The translations under genes were made by a program, and so were the position numbers. Below are positions 46,795 through 60,757 of a stretch of 64,000 bases of DNA, piece by piece (the first letter of the stretch is position 1; the number at the start of each line of letters is the position of its first letter). The stretch is from Taeniopygia guttata (taxonomy: Eukaryota; Chordata; Aves; Passeriformes; Estrildidae): contig NC_133032.1 of the NCBI RefSeq assembly GCF_048771995.1, positions 24,081,501 to 24,145,500 of the forward strand. Direction: 5' to 3'. A model generated the notes under the pieces. It saw nothing but the letters and a program-made list of their open reading frames with translations. It was not told the origin of the DNA and did no database searches.

Positions 46795-49700
46795 CTGTGG
46801 TGTGCCTCCACAACAACTTGTTTGTGGTCAGTTGGAATATTGGTGAGGAAAAGGCTGACAATACCTTTGTAGTAGGATAGAAAATGGTGATACAGCTTTG
46901 TGTAGCATGGGTGTGAGTTACAAGGATATATCTTTGTGGGCAGTAGAATATGATACTAAAACACTGTAGTACTTACAGAAGAATGCAAGTAGCTGTTTTT
47001 GGTTGCATACTTGAATAAAGTAGCGCAGCAGTCGCATGCTGTCTTCTGAATAGTTGTGTTAAATGCCTGCAGTTGGATTGTGAATTCTTGTTGATTGAAG
47101 ATGGTCACTCACATTACAAGTGGATGTGTGTCAGTCATCCCTTCCAGCACCTAGGAATCCCATTCCTTGGTTTGATAATAAAGTTGGTGTTAGGTTTCCA
47201 AGTTCTGCTGACAGGATGAACATGTTTAGCTTTTGAAGCAAATGGGTAGTCACAGCCTTCATTTCACTCTGCGTTCCCATAGAGAGCTGTTCCTTCTTCT
47301 CACGATACCTGGTAGAGAAAAGGACAAGTGACCCAGGCTAAGTTGGATTGTGCCGCTATTTTGTGTTTTGTTACATTTGCACAGTTTTGTGTTACAGCTG
47401 TATTTTTTTATGATTGGGGAGGACTAGAATGCTGCTTGTTTAATGAACAATAATATTTCATAATTTGTCGCATAAATTTGTCATAAAATAGGCAGTTTTG
47501 AAAAAAATAATAATGTTTGAAAGAGGATATTTTCTTTGAAGTGTAGTTATCCATGTTTATATATGGCACAGTTGTAGCTTGTGTGTGTGAAGCAGAAATA
47601 ATGGAAAGGAATTTGAAACTGAAGCTTGAGTCCATCAGCATTTGGCCAAAAGACCCAACTAGTGCAGTCAAACCAAACCTAACAGCTCAAAGTGTGCAGT
47701 ATTTGTACTTTAGAACTGAGGAAATGCCCAAAAGTGGATGATCGATGGGTCATCTGAATTGTTTGCTTTTGAGGGGGTTAAGGAGTCATTGTGACATAAT
47801 TAATTGTTTGGGGCTTTGTTCATGGTATTTGCACTGGAAATGAAAAGATTCCTCAAAATAATGACTAGGAGGTTGAAATAAAATAGAAAATAACTATTGT
47901 TGAACTGGTGTTTCTTGATGTTGCATCATGAGTTCAGCAGACAAACTGGGGAGTTGTTCATACAGTGTTTTGGTTCAGATTTCTCAAAGTCTCCTTTCAT
48001 TTGTGAAGTTGTATATACTCACAGATAATTTGATTTGTGGACTTTCAGTCATAAAAACTTTAATAGCATTGTCAATATCCCTATATGCCTTGTATTGACT
48101 ACCAGTGAAAGATATTAGGTAACAAAAATTAACATTTCGATAAGAAGCCCACCTAAATATTGCATGGAGAACAGTCAAATGTGTTTTTAAGTGCTGTGGT
48201 GGCTAGGATCCATTGGCTATGATCCACTTGAAAAATCAGATTAAAAGTTTTTGTGCTTGACAAATCCAATGTCATTAGTTTAAAAATTCCCTGAAGGCTA
48301 GTATTGTAATTGGATGATCCCAAAGCATGCAGCAGTAAATTTCATTTTCTTCCAGGAATGACCAGCAGCATCTTTAAAAAAATAAAACATTGACCGATCC
48401 TTGTCAGATAGAGTAGCCACAGTAGGAAAGAAGAGTTTTCCAGGAATAAATGTGACAGCTGAAGCCGCAGCACCTCATGAGGAGTGGAGCAGACCAGCCA
48501 TAGCCTGGTGGGAAGCTGTGTGGTCTGTAAGGATCCTGCTGAAAAAATGCTCTAAGGTCATAATTCACTAGGTGCCTCACATCAAGGGCATTAGATATTA
48601 CATGCTGAGCAAAATACTGTTAAAAAAATTACAAAACCAGCAACTCCTTCTGGATCCTGATTGTCAATAAAGTCCACCTTTGAGTGATTTCTTAACCTCG
48701 CTCTCGCAAGAGTAGAGATTGTAAATGTATCATCTCTAAAATGTAGACATAATTACATAAACCCATATTCTATGTTTTTTGCTTCATTGCGCTAATAAAA
48801 ATCTCTATATTGTCTTCACCAACATAAAAGAGTAATGGAAATAATTTCCTCAATATTTATATTGTAAAGGAAAATAAGAAAAATACAACTGTCATGCTCT
48901 CTGAGTCTTGCAGAACTTCCCCTGGGGAAGGTAAGGTAAGACTGGGGCTGTGCCTACTCAGGCTGAGTGCTGTCACAGGGTTGTGGCACTGTCCAGAGGC
49001 TCCCTGGCCTGCCTTGGGCCAGTGTCAGCAGCCCTAACAGAGCATTGCTAAGGGAAAGAAATGGGCTGGGGACCATCCCAAAATGGATTAGGGACAGGAC
49101 AGGCCTGTTCCATGAGACAAGAGCATTTAGCATGTGCTCTCTCCTGCATGGCTTCAGTATCTGGCCTGTTCTCATACAGGTTCAGGTGTGGCCATAGATA
49201 TGCTGCTGCATGTGTGTGGGTTAGAAGAAGCTCCAGTTGAATGCTCTTTATCTAGAGAAAAACAAGAGGCCACTGTCACTAAGGAGAAAACAACACTTAA
49301 GGAAGTTTAATGCATGTTTTTGTTTCATATCTTTGTGTCTGTATTAAAAAATACACATATACACACATTGTTTAATGCAACAGCCATCTTCATATATTTT
49401 GAATAATGCCATGTTGAGCAATGCCCAGACCGTCCCAAAATGCTGTTAGGATCTTGTATGTGTACCCAAATATCATAATTTGAGTACATGTCACAGTTTC
49501 TGATTGCCTTACATGGTGTTTTTGTGACAAATGTTCTCCTAATAATCTCTGTGTGTGTAGATATGACATCACTTCTCTGTTTCATTTCCTAAAATGTATT
49601 TTGATTTCCTTGGAATGAAATAACGTTCAGCAAAATACAACTTTGACCTAGCTCAACTTTATAAACAAGTCCTATTACTTGAGTGCGTGCTGTGAACTTA

Positions 49701-52700
49701 CTCTGAGCTTCAGTAATGTGTTTTATGTTGGGCTGTTGACAGGCTGAATTTTTCATTATGAAGCTATAGGTTAGTGTAGAGAGCCACTGGAAACAGTGGT
49801 GCTGTTGCTCAGCAGATGTAAATTGTCACTCTCCTTAATGTTCCACAGAACTCTTGATATTTCCCACTTCTTGCCTTAGTTTGTGCCATATATTTAGTTG
49901 CACTGAACAGTGTAGATGTGTTTTTTGTTCCCAATAAAAAAGATGTGGGCTTTTTCATGCTTGAGAGAGAGGTTTTAGGGGTTTTAAAAATCTCTTTAAG
50001 CATTGTATAAAACATTCTCTAAATATTGCAAATTATGAAAGCTTCTTTTTATAGAGTTGATTTATGTATACCTTTATATTAAATAGGTAAATAAAGTAAC
50101 ATTGTCAGACTTCATGCTCTGAGGGATGGACTAATCATCAGTTTAACATGTTATCCTTATTTTCATCAGCTGAATTTGGCTGGGTGTTTTTTGTTTACTT
50201 TATTGGGTATTAGGTTTAATTTTGCCTGGTAGTTTAAAGAATACTCATTTCCAGTGAGATTTTGTGTCTTTTAAAAACTAATTCACTGTTTTGGAAGAAA
50301 TCTTTTTATGTTGTTTCATTTCCTTTTAATACTGATGTTGATAATGACTGTGTACAAAGGCACAGACTTAAGTACAGGGTTTCTACTTAAGGTAAGTCAA
50401 TAGGTAAAAGGCTTTGGCTTAGATACACTACTAATAAGTCTAGTTTTGATCTATGTTGAGCTTAAGATATGCTTGCCCCATCTTGATAGGGTAAATCACT
50501 AACTGGAACAATTAACTGCCAAGGTTTTAAGAACATGAAGTCAGGAGGTTTTAAACCTTACTTATGCTTATCTTGGTTTTTAAAGGAGTTTGAAGTAGTA
50601 TGAATAAAAGAAGTGTGTTCAACACCTCTTGACATAAGCTTCATCAATTGTCAGCTGCACAAAGGGTGTGTGAAGTCAATATGAGCAGGACTAATGCATA
50701 TATTTAATTTTTCTTTTAATGGGAGAAGTGCTGTGGATTGGCTTGAAAGAAGCTCTTTCTTTTCACACTCAGTTGGGCATTCCTGTACTGCTGGGTTTTG
50801 GTTTTTTTTAGTTATACAGTGCACTTTGAATTTGTTCATGGAAGAAAATGTCTCAGTTCTTATGCATGTCACTGTGTCTCCTTTCCAAGGTTTATGTTGT
50901 CACCATAGAAGTGCTTTTCTTTCTGGTACTTTGCTAAAAAAAATCACCCAAACAAATGGGAGAGTGGGGTGGACGAACAAAGCACAAGCATTGACGAACT
51001 CTCAGTTACTCAGTCTGGAAAAACAGAAATACTTCTCATTAATTAAAGGGGTACTTTTTGCTCTAATATGTGGAATATTTTCTGATAGAATAATGTGGTT
51101 TTTAAATTAATGACGTCCCTTTATTAATGCATAATACAGTTTGGGCTGTCTGTATATTAAACAAAGACTTTATCTGAAATACGCATTGGTTAACCACATG
51201 TGAAATGTTGTGTGTTGACTTAGTGTCTTAACTGGTTATGTGTAATTTGGAAAAGAAAAACCAGGACTGAACAAGGAAAAGATTTAGCTTTCTAAAGGAT
51301 ATGCTTCATGACTTGTGGCTGTAAGTCAGCTGCAAGCAAACTTTATTTGTCAAGTAATTATTTTGATCTTAATTTGCAACCCTAACATAAACTGATTAAT
51401 GTTTACTCATGTAAGTAACCCTATGAAAAATCAATATTGGAATAATTCCTTGATGATTCAAGAGCATGTACAGAGCAGGTTATGAAGCCTCTCCCTGCCC
51501 CTGCAGTCTGGACAGCAGCAGGGCCAGGACAATTAGAATCCAGGGTGTACCACAGCAGAGTCTGCTTATGTGTCTTCTTGATGCTGAGGATGGCTTGTCC
51601 TTGTGATCTTCCTCTATCCAAAATACCTTTGGAATGTAAATCTCATTTATTGCCTCTTGGGATACCAGTAATGAAATCTTCAACTTTCAGAAGTTGAAGA
51701 TTGGTGTGGATTGTTGAAAGCTAGAAGTTGTCTTTTAAGAGAGAAGAAATTAAGGGAAATTTGCATCCTGTGGGTAAAAAAATCTTCTCAGTCTTCTCAA
51801 CTAAGTTCTGTGCTTAATTATTTTAATAAGGGAAAGTGGTCTTGTGTGATAATATTGTTGTTGTTTTTCTTACTTTTTCAGACTTGCTGAGGTTTACTGT
51901 AAAAGGAGATGCTTGTTTGCCTGGTTCCAGCCTATCTAGATGGATATAATGCTTAATTGGGCTATGGTGATTTACACTTCTTAGATGAGGCCAAGTACAG
52001 CTTAAATTGTTAAATGGATTAACAGGATGTAATCTGCTTTGACTGATGTATCTGATCAGTTTTCCCTTATTCTGTGTAATGTACTAAGTAACTAGTTGAA
52101 AAATTTGGTAAAATGTAGTTTGCTGCAGAAAACCAGCAGAAGTATTGATACATTCACATTTCCTGTATATGAAGAGAAGGTTTTTTCCTATGAATATTCT
52201 ACTTTCTAAGTTACTCATTGGGTATCTGTGTTACTAAATATGCACTCTGATCTTTGTAAAATGTTAGATAGATTTGAGTGAAGACATTTTGTCTCACTAA
52301 AATGTAAATAGATGTAATAATATTTTTGTAGGTCTTTACTTAAAAGTTCAATTCTTGTCGTTACTCGCCTGAAATTAAAAACAGTCCATGTGTGACCTTT
52401 TAGAGCATGGATGTTCCAAGATGTAGTTAGGTGCTATAGCCATTTTTTCATCTGCAGGTGGTGTTTCACTTATCTATAATTTGTAATAAGTAACATGGCT
52501 AGAAATCTGAGAATAGAATATCACCTATTTTACAGTTAGCAGGAACTGACTTTTAAATTCTCAACTGATTGAAGTTTTTATCCATGATTTGACCATGGAA
52601 AAGTCCCAAGGAATAACGAGCTAGAAGTGTTTATAGCACTGTTCCTCCTGGATTGTGCAGGAAAAATTTTTGTATATGCTTTTACAGTGGAAAGATTGAG

Positions 52701-52944
52701 TTGGACTGTGAACTGTCCCATGGGTGTGTGGATCTGGCACAATGCAGTTAGCAAAGCCCAGGATTAATGCTCAAAGAACTGGGGCTAAAATGCCCCTGGT
52801 TGTAAAGATTCAGCTGTGGAACAGTCTGCCAGATCAGATCACTGAAATCTGAACTGCTGCAAATGCTTCCAGATTTTGAGTTCTGAGGAAACCCTTTCAT
52901 GACAAGTGATGTCTCAATGGGAAAGGCTTCCCCTTGCTGCCCTT

Positions 52945-53015
52945 ATCATAGAATCACAGAAGGTCAGGGGGCTGGAATGGAACTTAAAAGACCATCTAGT
53001 CCCAACCCCCAAATG
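52945..53015 (-). mobile_element. CR1 LINE 3' tail fragment, reverse orientation
   Basis: TCATAGAATCACAGAAGGTC, then GGAATGGAACTTAAAAGACC and ATCTAGTCCCAACCCCC: the last 70 bp or so of a CR1 3' end, including one terminal octamer. Confidence 0.88.
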
Positions 53016-53672
53016 TGTCTCACTTTCCATGTAGTAAAATAAACAATGCTTTTGTTCCTTAAATGTGGCAACCTCCATCAAACCTGTTTAGGAATTCACT
53101 ATCGCTTTTGATTTACAAATACTGTAATATTGGTGTTAGGGGTGGCATAAAACCCAAATCTTCCTGCCTGTTAAAACTTAGGATAGGAATGTAATGGATC
53201 TCCCCAGAATCAAACTTCCTAAGTGTCATGCCTTCCTAGAAATAGTGTTCCAGAAAGTTATGCCTGGCTTACCCTCGAGTTTTTGAGTGATAGTTCAACC
53301 ATTATGGAACTGAATATTTTAAGTTCAGCTTCTTACAGTAAGAGTCCAAGTGATTTTATGTAATATTACATTGTGAGATTATTTTCCTCCTAATTATTGT
53401 TGGTGTGCAAGGTGGTGTTTTAGTTGGAAAACCACAGAACTCTAATCAGTTTAACCACAGAACAGGAACAATTAGTGGTTTAAGGCTATGTATTTTGAAA
53501 TGTCATGTATCCATTATCTTTAAATTATTCTTTTGATTACTTTCTTTGAAGTTTTCCTATCTTATCATCTTATATGTCCCAAAGTGCTTCCTCTTCCGAC
53601 TTTCTGCCTCTCTTTCTCTCTCTGTTTTGTCTTCAGGCGTCTCTGCAATTATCTTGTCATTATCATCCCTCC

Positions 53673-54185
53673 TCAGACCTCCAGTAATTTTGGATTTCTG
53701 CAGTTCTCTGAATACACATTCATACTCATGGCTTTTTTTCTTCCTTTTCTTGTCCTGTTTGGTTTAGTAAGGATAGGAGCCTGGAGAGTGGAGGTTTGAT
53801 TACCCTTACATAGGGTAATAGAAAAAAAAAATTCATTAGAAAGAAGTATTTTCATGTTGGGGTCACGTTTGAAGACAGCCATGCTGGCCAGCCATGGGAC
53901 TGTCAAAATGTGAACTAAAATGAGGGTTGTATTTGCAAAACAGGGGGTGTGATTAGAATTTAGGTCCATCTCCCTTTTTCCTGGTCTGTAGCAGATGCCT
54001 TGGGTCACCTTTTTCATCAGCTGCTGAACTCTGCTAGTGCGGTAACATTTTTTAAAGATACTGCATCTGAGAGACTGAAAGTCATTGATGTCAGATTTTT
54101 TCCTGTTTGTCAGGAAAGGGTGGCACATGGGAGCTTTTGCTTTCACCTCCAGCAGCTTCTGTGCATTGGCAATGAGGAGGAACAT
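53673..54185 (-). other. Unassigned 170-codon minus-strand frame
   Basis: Open for 170 codons from Met, with mixed composition (KKVTQGICYRPGKREMDLN, LVHILTVPWLASMAVFKRD). There is no recognisable domain, no splice or polyadenylation context and no repeat match. Several overlapping frames on the + strand are also open here, so this may be a chance stop-poor stretch. Confidence 0.12.
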
Positions 54186-57100
54186 TCGTTTGAGATTTTT
54201 TTTACATATCTTCCTTGAGGGAAGAGTGGGATGCTGCTTTCCAAAACAAGCAAATGGAGCAAGGGCTGATCAGGATCTATCTGCAAACTCATTTGCTTCA
54301 GCTATGCTTATAGCTTTTTTTAGCAGTTGGAGTGAGTTTTACTGTTTTTTTATAGAATTTAGCCATAAAAGATTAAAGTTAGTACCAGGACTTTTTTTAA
54401 TCTCTTCAAAAAATTAAAAATACAGTGGTATGCCCACACATAGAATACTAATTTTAGTTAAGATTTTTTTAGCAAAATCATGAAATTGTTAGAGCCATTT
54501 CTGAGCTGAGAACACATTTGTAAATTTTTAAAAATTTTCTGCATACGGTATTTTTAAGCATGGGTCTAGAATGGTCCACGATGCTTTATTAGGTTCCGAT
54601 AAGTAATTTTATCCAGGAGTGTGAGTAATAAGCAAATTCAAATGATTTATATGTACTTTAGGCAGACATAAGTGTTGCAGAAATAGAAGCACCACTAATG
54701 TGAAGCAACTGAGGTACCTGAATAATGAAAATCTTTATTGGTTTCTTTTAGGACAGTGATACTTTAATTGCATCTTCCCTTTGAGCTCTTTGACACAAAC
54801 CAATGTGTTTGAATTTCTGGATGAAATACTTCCTCTGGCACTTAAGATGTCCAGAAACTTTTTGTATTCCCTTTTGCTTTATTATCTTTGAATACGATGA
54901 TTTGCATCAACACTTAGAAACTCTGCACAGTCTCACTTCATAACTGATCTCACTGAAATGTGTTTGCGTCTCAAATTCTGCATTTTGATGCTTTTGGCTT
55001 TCCTATCTAATATTCGTGTTGGAATCAGCTGCTCACAGCAGAGAATTTAAAAAGCAGCTGTACAAAGATTTCCAGTCATTAACTTGTATCAGTGTTCTCT
55101 GTTCCTGTAGTGTGCCTGAGTTCATATGTTGCACTTGGACTGTGGTTGTCTCGTTTGAGGCACAGAATTATAGGCTGTGCTTCTGGCTTGCTGTTGTATT
55201 TGATAGGAATTTAGCATTGGGTAATGCTTAAAGAGCAGCAACAGAGTTGCAAAATAACATACCAGGTGTATAATTCATACCAGGAAAAACAGTAAATTTA
55301 GAATAGAGTTTCTTTTGGGAATCTGTGAAGGCAAACAAGCAGTTTCAAGGGAGATGAACCACTTCTGCAAAATCACAGTTTCATCGTAGACACTGGGTAT
55401 AGTCTGGTGCTTAACACTGGGTTGCTCTGCAGTTATACTTGGCTGCCAATCAACAGCTTTGCACTGGGAGTTAGACAAGTAGAAGGAATAGAAAGAAGAG
55501 AATTTTGAAAATGTAGTTTAACAAAATGGATTGGATCGCTAAGATGAAAGAACAGCACAAGGAAGCATCATGCTTATTGAACAAGGGAGCAATTTAAGCA
55601 AGATTAATTGTTGCCAGCCTTAACAAATCCATACATTTTCATTTGTTTTCATTAGAAGCCTGGGGTGTAACCTGACTTAGGAAGTGGAAACTGCAATTAT
55701 TTTGGTCAGTGGATGGAAGGTTTGTCAGCTTTTCAGGTTCAAAAGGAGCATCTCAGATAAGTATCTTGAAACTCTTTAAGTCAGAACATTGAAGGCAATA
55801 TATGTAATATTTTATAATTATTGTATTTCCATTTGCATGACTGTCACCTTGTTCTTCTCTGTGCAGTTTTTGTGAGGATAATTAAATAGCCTGATGTTTT
55901 GAAAAATTCCAAGGAACATGAGTAACAGCTCACATGTAGCAGACCCCCGTGATGTTTTTTCTATTAACATGCAGTGGCCCCTACTCTCCCTAAGGCTACA
56001 GGAATGCATTAAACTTTTCGTAATGGCTGTGTTCAAGGGCAGTCCAGTTTCCTCTCACAAGAGTGAGCGAAACATGCACTTTTCCCCCCAAAAGACTGGG
56101 GGGAAAAAGGAGAGGCAGAATTTGACTGGAAATAGTGTAACCATTGGTTCCCCGAAGTTACCTTTAAACAAGTCCAAATTGTTTGCTGTTGCAGTGAGAA
56201 CATTTTATTCTGTCTATGGTTTGCTTTCAGCGTGGAGGTGAAATGATACTTGGCTTTGGAAATACTGTTTTATGTCAATGCATCCATGCAGTAATTCTGT
56301 GTAAGGGAAGACTTCTGCTAGAAGAAAGCTTTGGAAAGGAAAACTTAATCACATTTCAGCCTCCTGACAAGTTGCAGGTGGTGCTCTGGCTGCTCTTCCA
56401 GAGAACAGTGACTCATCATGATCTACAGCACGGTTAAGGTACAGGTTAACTCACATTGTGCTGAGTTTTAGATGAACTGAGATATACACTTGAGGGTTTT
56501 TTTCCACCAAGTTTTCTAATCAGTTAAATGCACTCTGTTGTGATTCAATAATTTTGACCAAAAATGCTGAGCTCATTAAAATGCTTCTGGATTCTTTAGG
56601 AGAGGTTTTTAAAATACTTTATATAATTTACTATAATTATTTTATGAGGTGTTTCAGAATAAGGAAAATTGTAAAATAAAACTTGGAGTGGGGGGAGAGG
56701 AAGAGAGAGACTGAGAGCAAAAATTAAGTAGCTACTATGCTTGAAAGAAAAGATAAGTAGGGATAATTTTGCAGTTTTGCATGTTACTAGAGACTGTTCA
56801 CTTTACTTTTGTGACATGCAGAAATTTGCTGTAGATGTGCGTGATTTTTTTTAAATTGTAAATTATCTTGTCTGAAAAAATCTTGCTTTGTTTCTTCTTA
56901 TAACAAGCAGTCACAGGATGCTTATAGCAATTTGGTGGGAAAAAAGGTTTGTGTCACTGGTTATGATTGAACGAGGCAAATTTGGACCTTAATACCTAAT
57001 TGGTCTCCAAGGCATTTAGTGTTAGTAGGAGTATGGAAAAAGAATGTTGGAGTTCATCTAGAATGTGGTTGTAATGCATGTTTTTGTGTTGCTTCTCTAG

Positions 57101-58180
57101 TGTACACAGTATAAGCTGTACTTATTTTTGAAAAGTTCATTTCTTATTTTAACTTTTCAGAAGAATTATCTGCTTCAGAGCCCAAGTTAAAGTGATATTA
57201 TTGGCTCAAACTCAGTATGATTATGGTTGTCTTTTTTTTCAGGGAACACTTTAAGTACTATCAGACACATATTTATGTTTAATATATATAGGATTTATGT
57301 TAATAATAGTTTTCAGAACAAGAAATTGTGTAAGAGAATCAAAAATTAAATTTCATGTCAGAGACTGAGATGGTATTGCAGGCTAATTTTGCACTCCCTC
57401 AGACTTTCTTCCTCATTTTCCTATGGACCTTACAGGCAAAGGCTTAGTGCACGACTGGAATTCTACATAATATTATTTATTAGAAAGTGTATTTATCACC
57501 CTTCAAAAGGTGGCTATTTCTGTGGTAGAAATGTGGGACTGAAAGTTGGGGTGTTATGGCAAACTCAATTCAGAAGGAGGGAAGGTACCATCCTTGTCTT
57601 GAAAAAAGTTGCCAAAGAATTGTCGGTCAAAATGGAACACTAAGCGATAAATCTGTGTTTTATAATGGAGTGTATTTAAGACCTGAACTGTTTTGAAGGT
57701 GAAATCCCAAATCATCAAAGCATACTTGTCAGTCCAGTTAGGCCAAATGCTGAACTGCCTCCTTAATTTCCATAGATGCTTAATCAGATGCCGCAGGGAG
57801 AGCTGCAGTTGCAGATGTTGAGACGTTTAAGTCAGGCTCCTTCCTCTTTTGAAAATCAGCTCTATTTTTACAAAACAGAATCCCTAGATTATCTTTTAAA
57901 AGCAGGTTCTTGTAAGGATTTTTTCCCCCTAGAGAGAAGTTTTAAACAACAAAAAAAAGGACAGAATTTCCTTTTGAAATGTAGAAATATGAGTGTGGAT
58001 GAAATGAATACTTGAGCTTCCCATCTTTGAAATTACTTTTGAAAACAAACACGGAGCAGTTTAAGTGTGTTATTGCTCAGAATACTCTTCAGTTATTTTC
58101 TTGTTGATTGCTGTGGATATCTGTGTATTAAAATGCTAATTTTTTTCCCAGGTTCGCCTTTATTTATGATGTGCAGTTTT

Positions 58181-58232
58181 TGACTGACTCATTTGTTGTT
58201 TGACTGACTCATATCACACACCTTGTGTGATA
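58181..58232. promoter_or_regulatory. Paired AP-1-type motifs next to a perfect inverted repeat
   Basis: TGACTCA at 58,185-58,191 and again at 58,205-58,211, exactly 20 bp apart inside a duplicated TTTGACTGACTCAT segment. They are followed at once by TATCACACA, CCT, TGTGTGATA (58,212-58,232), a perfect 9-bp inverted repeat. TGACTCA is the known AP-1 (Fos/Jun) site. An enhancer role is inference. Confidence 0.4.
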
Positions 58233-60757
58233 GGCCTTACATGAAATGCATGTAGATGTTCTTTTTTGTGATTTTTATAGTGCTTGGGGTTTAGTAGGAT
58301 TACTGGGGCTTTAGCCTGCGGTCCTGCAAGTCAGTAAGTCAGTGTCAGCTTGGTGCCAGGCAGGTACAATACTGACCACAGAGGCATTAGAGTGAGCAGT
58401 TGTGTGCTTAGAAACCAGCAGCAGAAGCATGGTCAGAAATGCTCAGGGCCTGGATCTTAGGGGTGATATCCTCCAACAGTCTGTGTAGCAGAGAAAAGCA
58501 AAATAATCTTTTATTCCACTCCCTTCTCCCTAGCCAAAGCACAAGCTGAAATGCAAACCAAAGGTTGATCTGTCTAACTGGATGAAATAATCTGTTCCTA
58601 CACTAGATCTGAACGTCACCTGTCAAGTGGATCCCTGTTCATTTATGTTTGTTTAAAGTGTTGTGCAGGTCATCTGGGAGCTTTTGTCTAAGAAACATAG
58701 TTTGGGTATTAAAAGGAGCCACCTTCTCCCTGTGATTCACAAGAACAAGTGCAAGTGAAGAAATAAGTTTGTAGATCACAAGATGGAGACTCCAGAAAGA
58801 AGTGCTGTTCACAACCTTTATAGGAGTTTTTCCAGAGATAAACTGAAGACTTCTCTTTATGAACACATCATGTGGCAGGGATTCGCCCTCTGTCTTTCCC
58901 AGTAAACAGTTCCAAGGTTCAGCTGCAGTTATTGCTAGGATATTGCAGAGTGTTTCAAGGTTGAATTGATGCCGCTTTAATTGTTAGCTGCTGGATCCTA
59001 TTGCATTACTATCAGCAAGTTTGAAAATGTCTTGCTACCAGATCTGCTTGTCAGGGAGTAATTGCTTATTTCTGGTAATCAAATGACCCATCAGTCTTCT
59101 CTTCATTTAGCTGACATGGACAGTGCTCCCTGAGACTTGAGAAATGGAAAAAGTAGATAGGAGAGGAAATAAAATGGTGTATAATGATTAGAGCATAAAA
59201 TGTGAAGCAAATAAATGATATTTATGAAACGTCCCACTGCAGAGACAGAAACATTGAGAAAATCAGGGAGACCTTTAGGTCCTTTCCCAAGCCCTTGAAG
59301 TCCTCCATGTGAAATGGTGGCTGGCGTGGATGGTGGTGGTGCCAATGTGGATCTTAGCCAAGCACTGCATTGCAATTTTCCATGATTGCCTTTGAAGCAA
59401 AGACCATAAAACAGGAAGGTGTTAATACAAACTTACAGCTTGGCTGAGACACTGGGAATGATGCTTCTTGGAATTAGTACCTAGGACATTAATCCACATG
59501 TTTTGTTAAGAAAAACAGAAGAATTGTACAGTGTATAAAAATTTTTAAATACTTTTTTCCATTCAACAGTATTGACTTCCAATATACATCTGTATCCAGT
59601 GTTGATTTAAGCTCTAATTTTGGGGCCACTCTTGTGCAAATTTCCATTATGTGCGTTATGGATGCACAAAGTCTGCTTGCACAAAAAGAGCTGTAGTGTG
59701 CTGTAATCCTCTAAATTTAACAATTTCTAAGGTAGCAGAGGAAATACTAAGAATAGCTCTAGAAAAATAATGATTGAAGGTTGCTACTACCAGAACCATT
59801 CATCCAGTCTGCAGCCCACTCTCTGTGTGCTCTGCAGCTGTGCCAGAAAATATGCTGTATGAACAATTTGGACAGTTGTGGCCTGTTCCCTGTTTCTGGC
59901 TCAGCTTCAGAGTGAATCAGGAGGTGTGCACATGCTTTCTGGCAAAGTATCCTTTTCAGAAGTGCTGAGGGAGGGCATGTAACCCAGCAATTATGTCTGG
60001 ACAGACTGCACACATGCCAGCTCAAGGGACAGAGAGGAAACGCAGAATTTGGTCTTCCACTGGTACTGGAAGAATCTCAGGTGTCTTGCCTGGTCAGGAA
60101 GGGTGGCTGTACTGTATTCTCCTCCTGTGTACGGATCAAAACTTTGTCTAGCCTTGCTGGATGAGGTAGCACTGAATCTCACCTCCCCAGGAGCTATGTA
60201 TTTGATTGGTGCATTCTACAGCCTGTATCATGTAGAGAGGCAGAATGGTTGGATTGAGTTCTGTCCTCAGTAGCCAATTCTGTGGCAGTTGCTTCATCCT
60301 TTGGGATCAGGACCTCCAAATGGACTCTGTACAGTTTTCAGGTGTCATTTATCTTTTCATCATATTTTAACATTTATTTACCGCATTCCTCTGTTTTCCT
60401 TGTCTTTCTTTCTGCCAGCTTTCCTTTTGTGTCCTTTTTAGCTTTTTCCATTAATTACTAGCTCGGATCCCTCTGGTGTAGCATTTTTTTATTTGAAGAA
60501 TATGCAACTCTGTTGATGATACCTGGAAGCAAGCCAGTAAAGGCTAAAGAATGAGTGGAAATAAAGTCTGCCCAAGTTTCCTCATTTGGAAATGAAATGC
60601 CTGACTACCATATCATCAGTTTGAGTTGTTCTTTGAATAGAAGCTGGATTTTGACTGTAAGGTGATATTGGTGAGGATGTCCATATAAAACAGGCCTCTC
60701 AGATACCTGTTTTTCTTTGGCCTGTGGAGTTAATGGCACACCATTTGATGCTGTCAC

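Larger units (their letters stand above)
44331..52944. other. Presumed HECW2 intron 1, first part
   Basis: No coding exon recognised on the + strand. AT-rich, with a T22 run at 46,120 and an unassigned minus-strand frame next to it (46,291-46,830). Confidence 0.45.
53016..60757. other. Presumed HECW2 intron 1, middle part
   Basis: AT-rich with no recognised exon. It contains an unassigned 170-codon minus-strand frame (53,673-54,185) and a paired TGACTCA plus palindrome cluster at 58,181-58,232. Confidence 0.45.

Noticed and set aside
48913-48932. Palindrome CTTCCCCTGGGGAAG
   Set aside because: Only 7-bp arms; expected by chance in a window of this size, and no supporting context.
52680-52930. 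Stretch with CTGTGGAACAGTCTGCC resembling a LINE tail
   Set aside because: The flanking sequence does not follow CR1 or another repeat I know; a single phrase is not enough.
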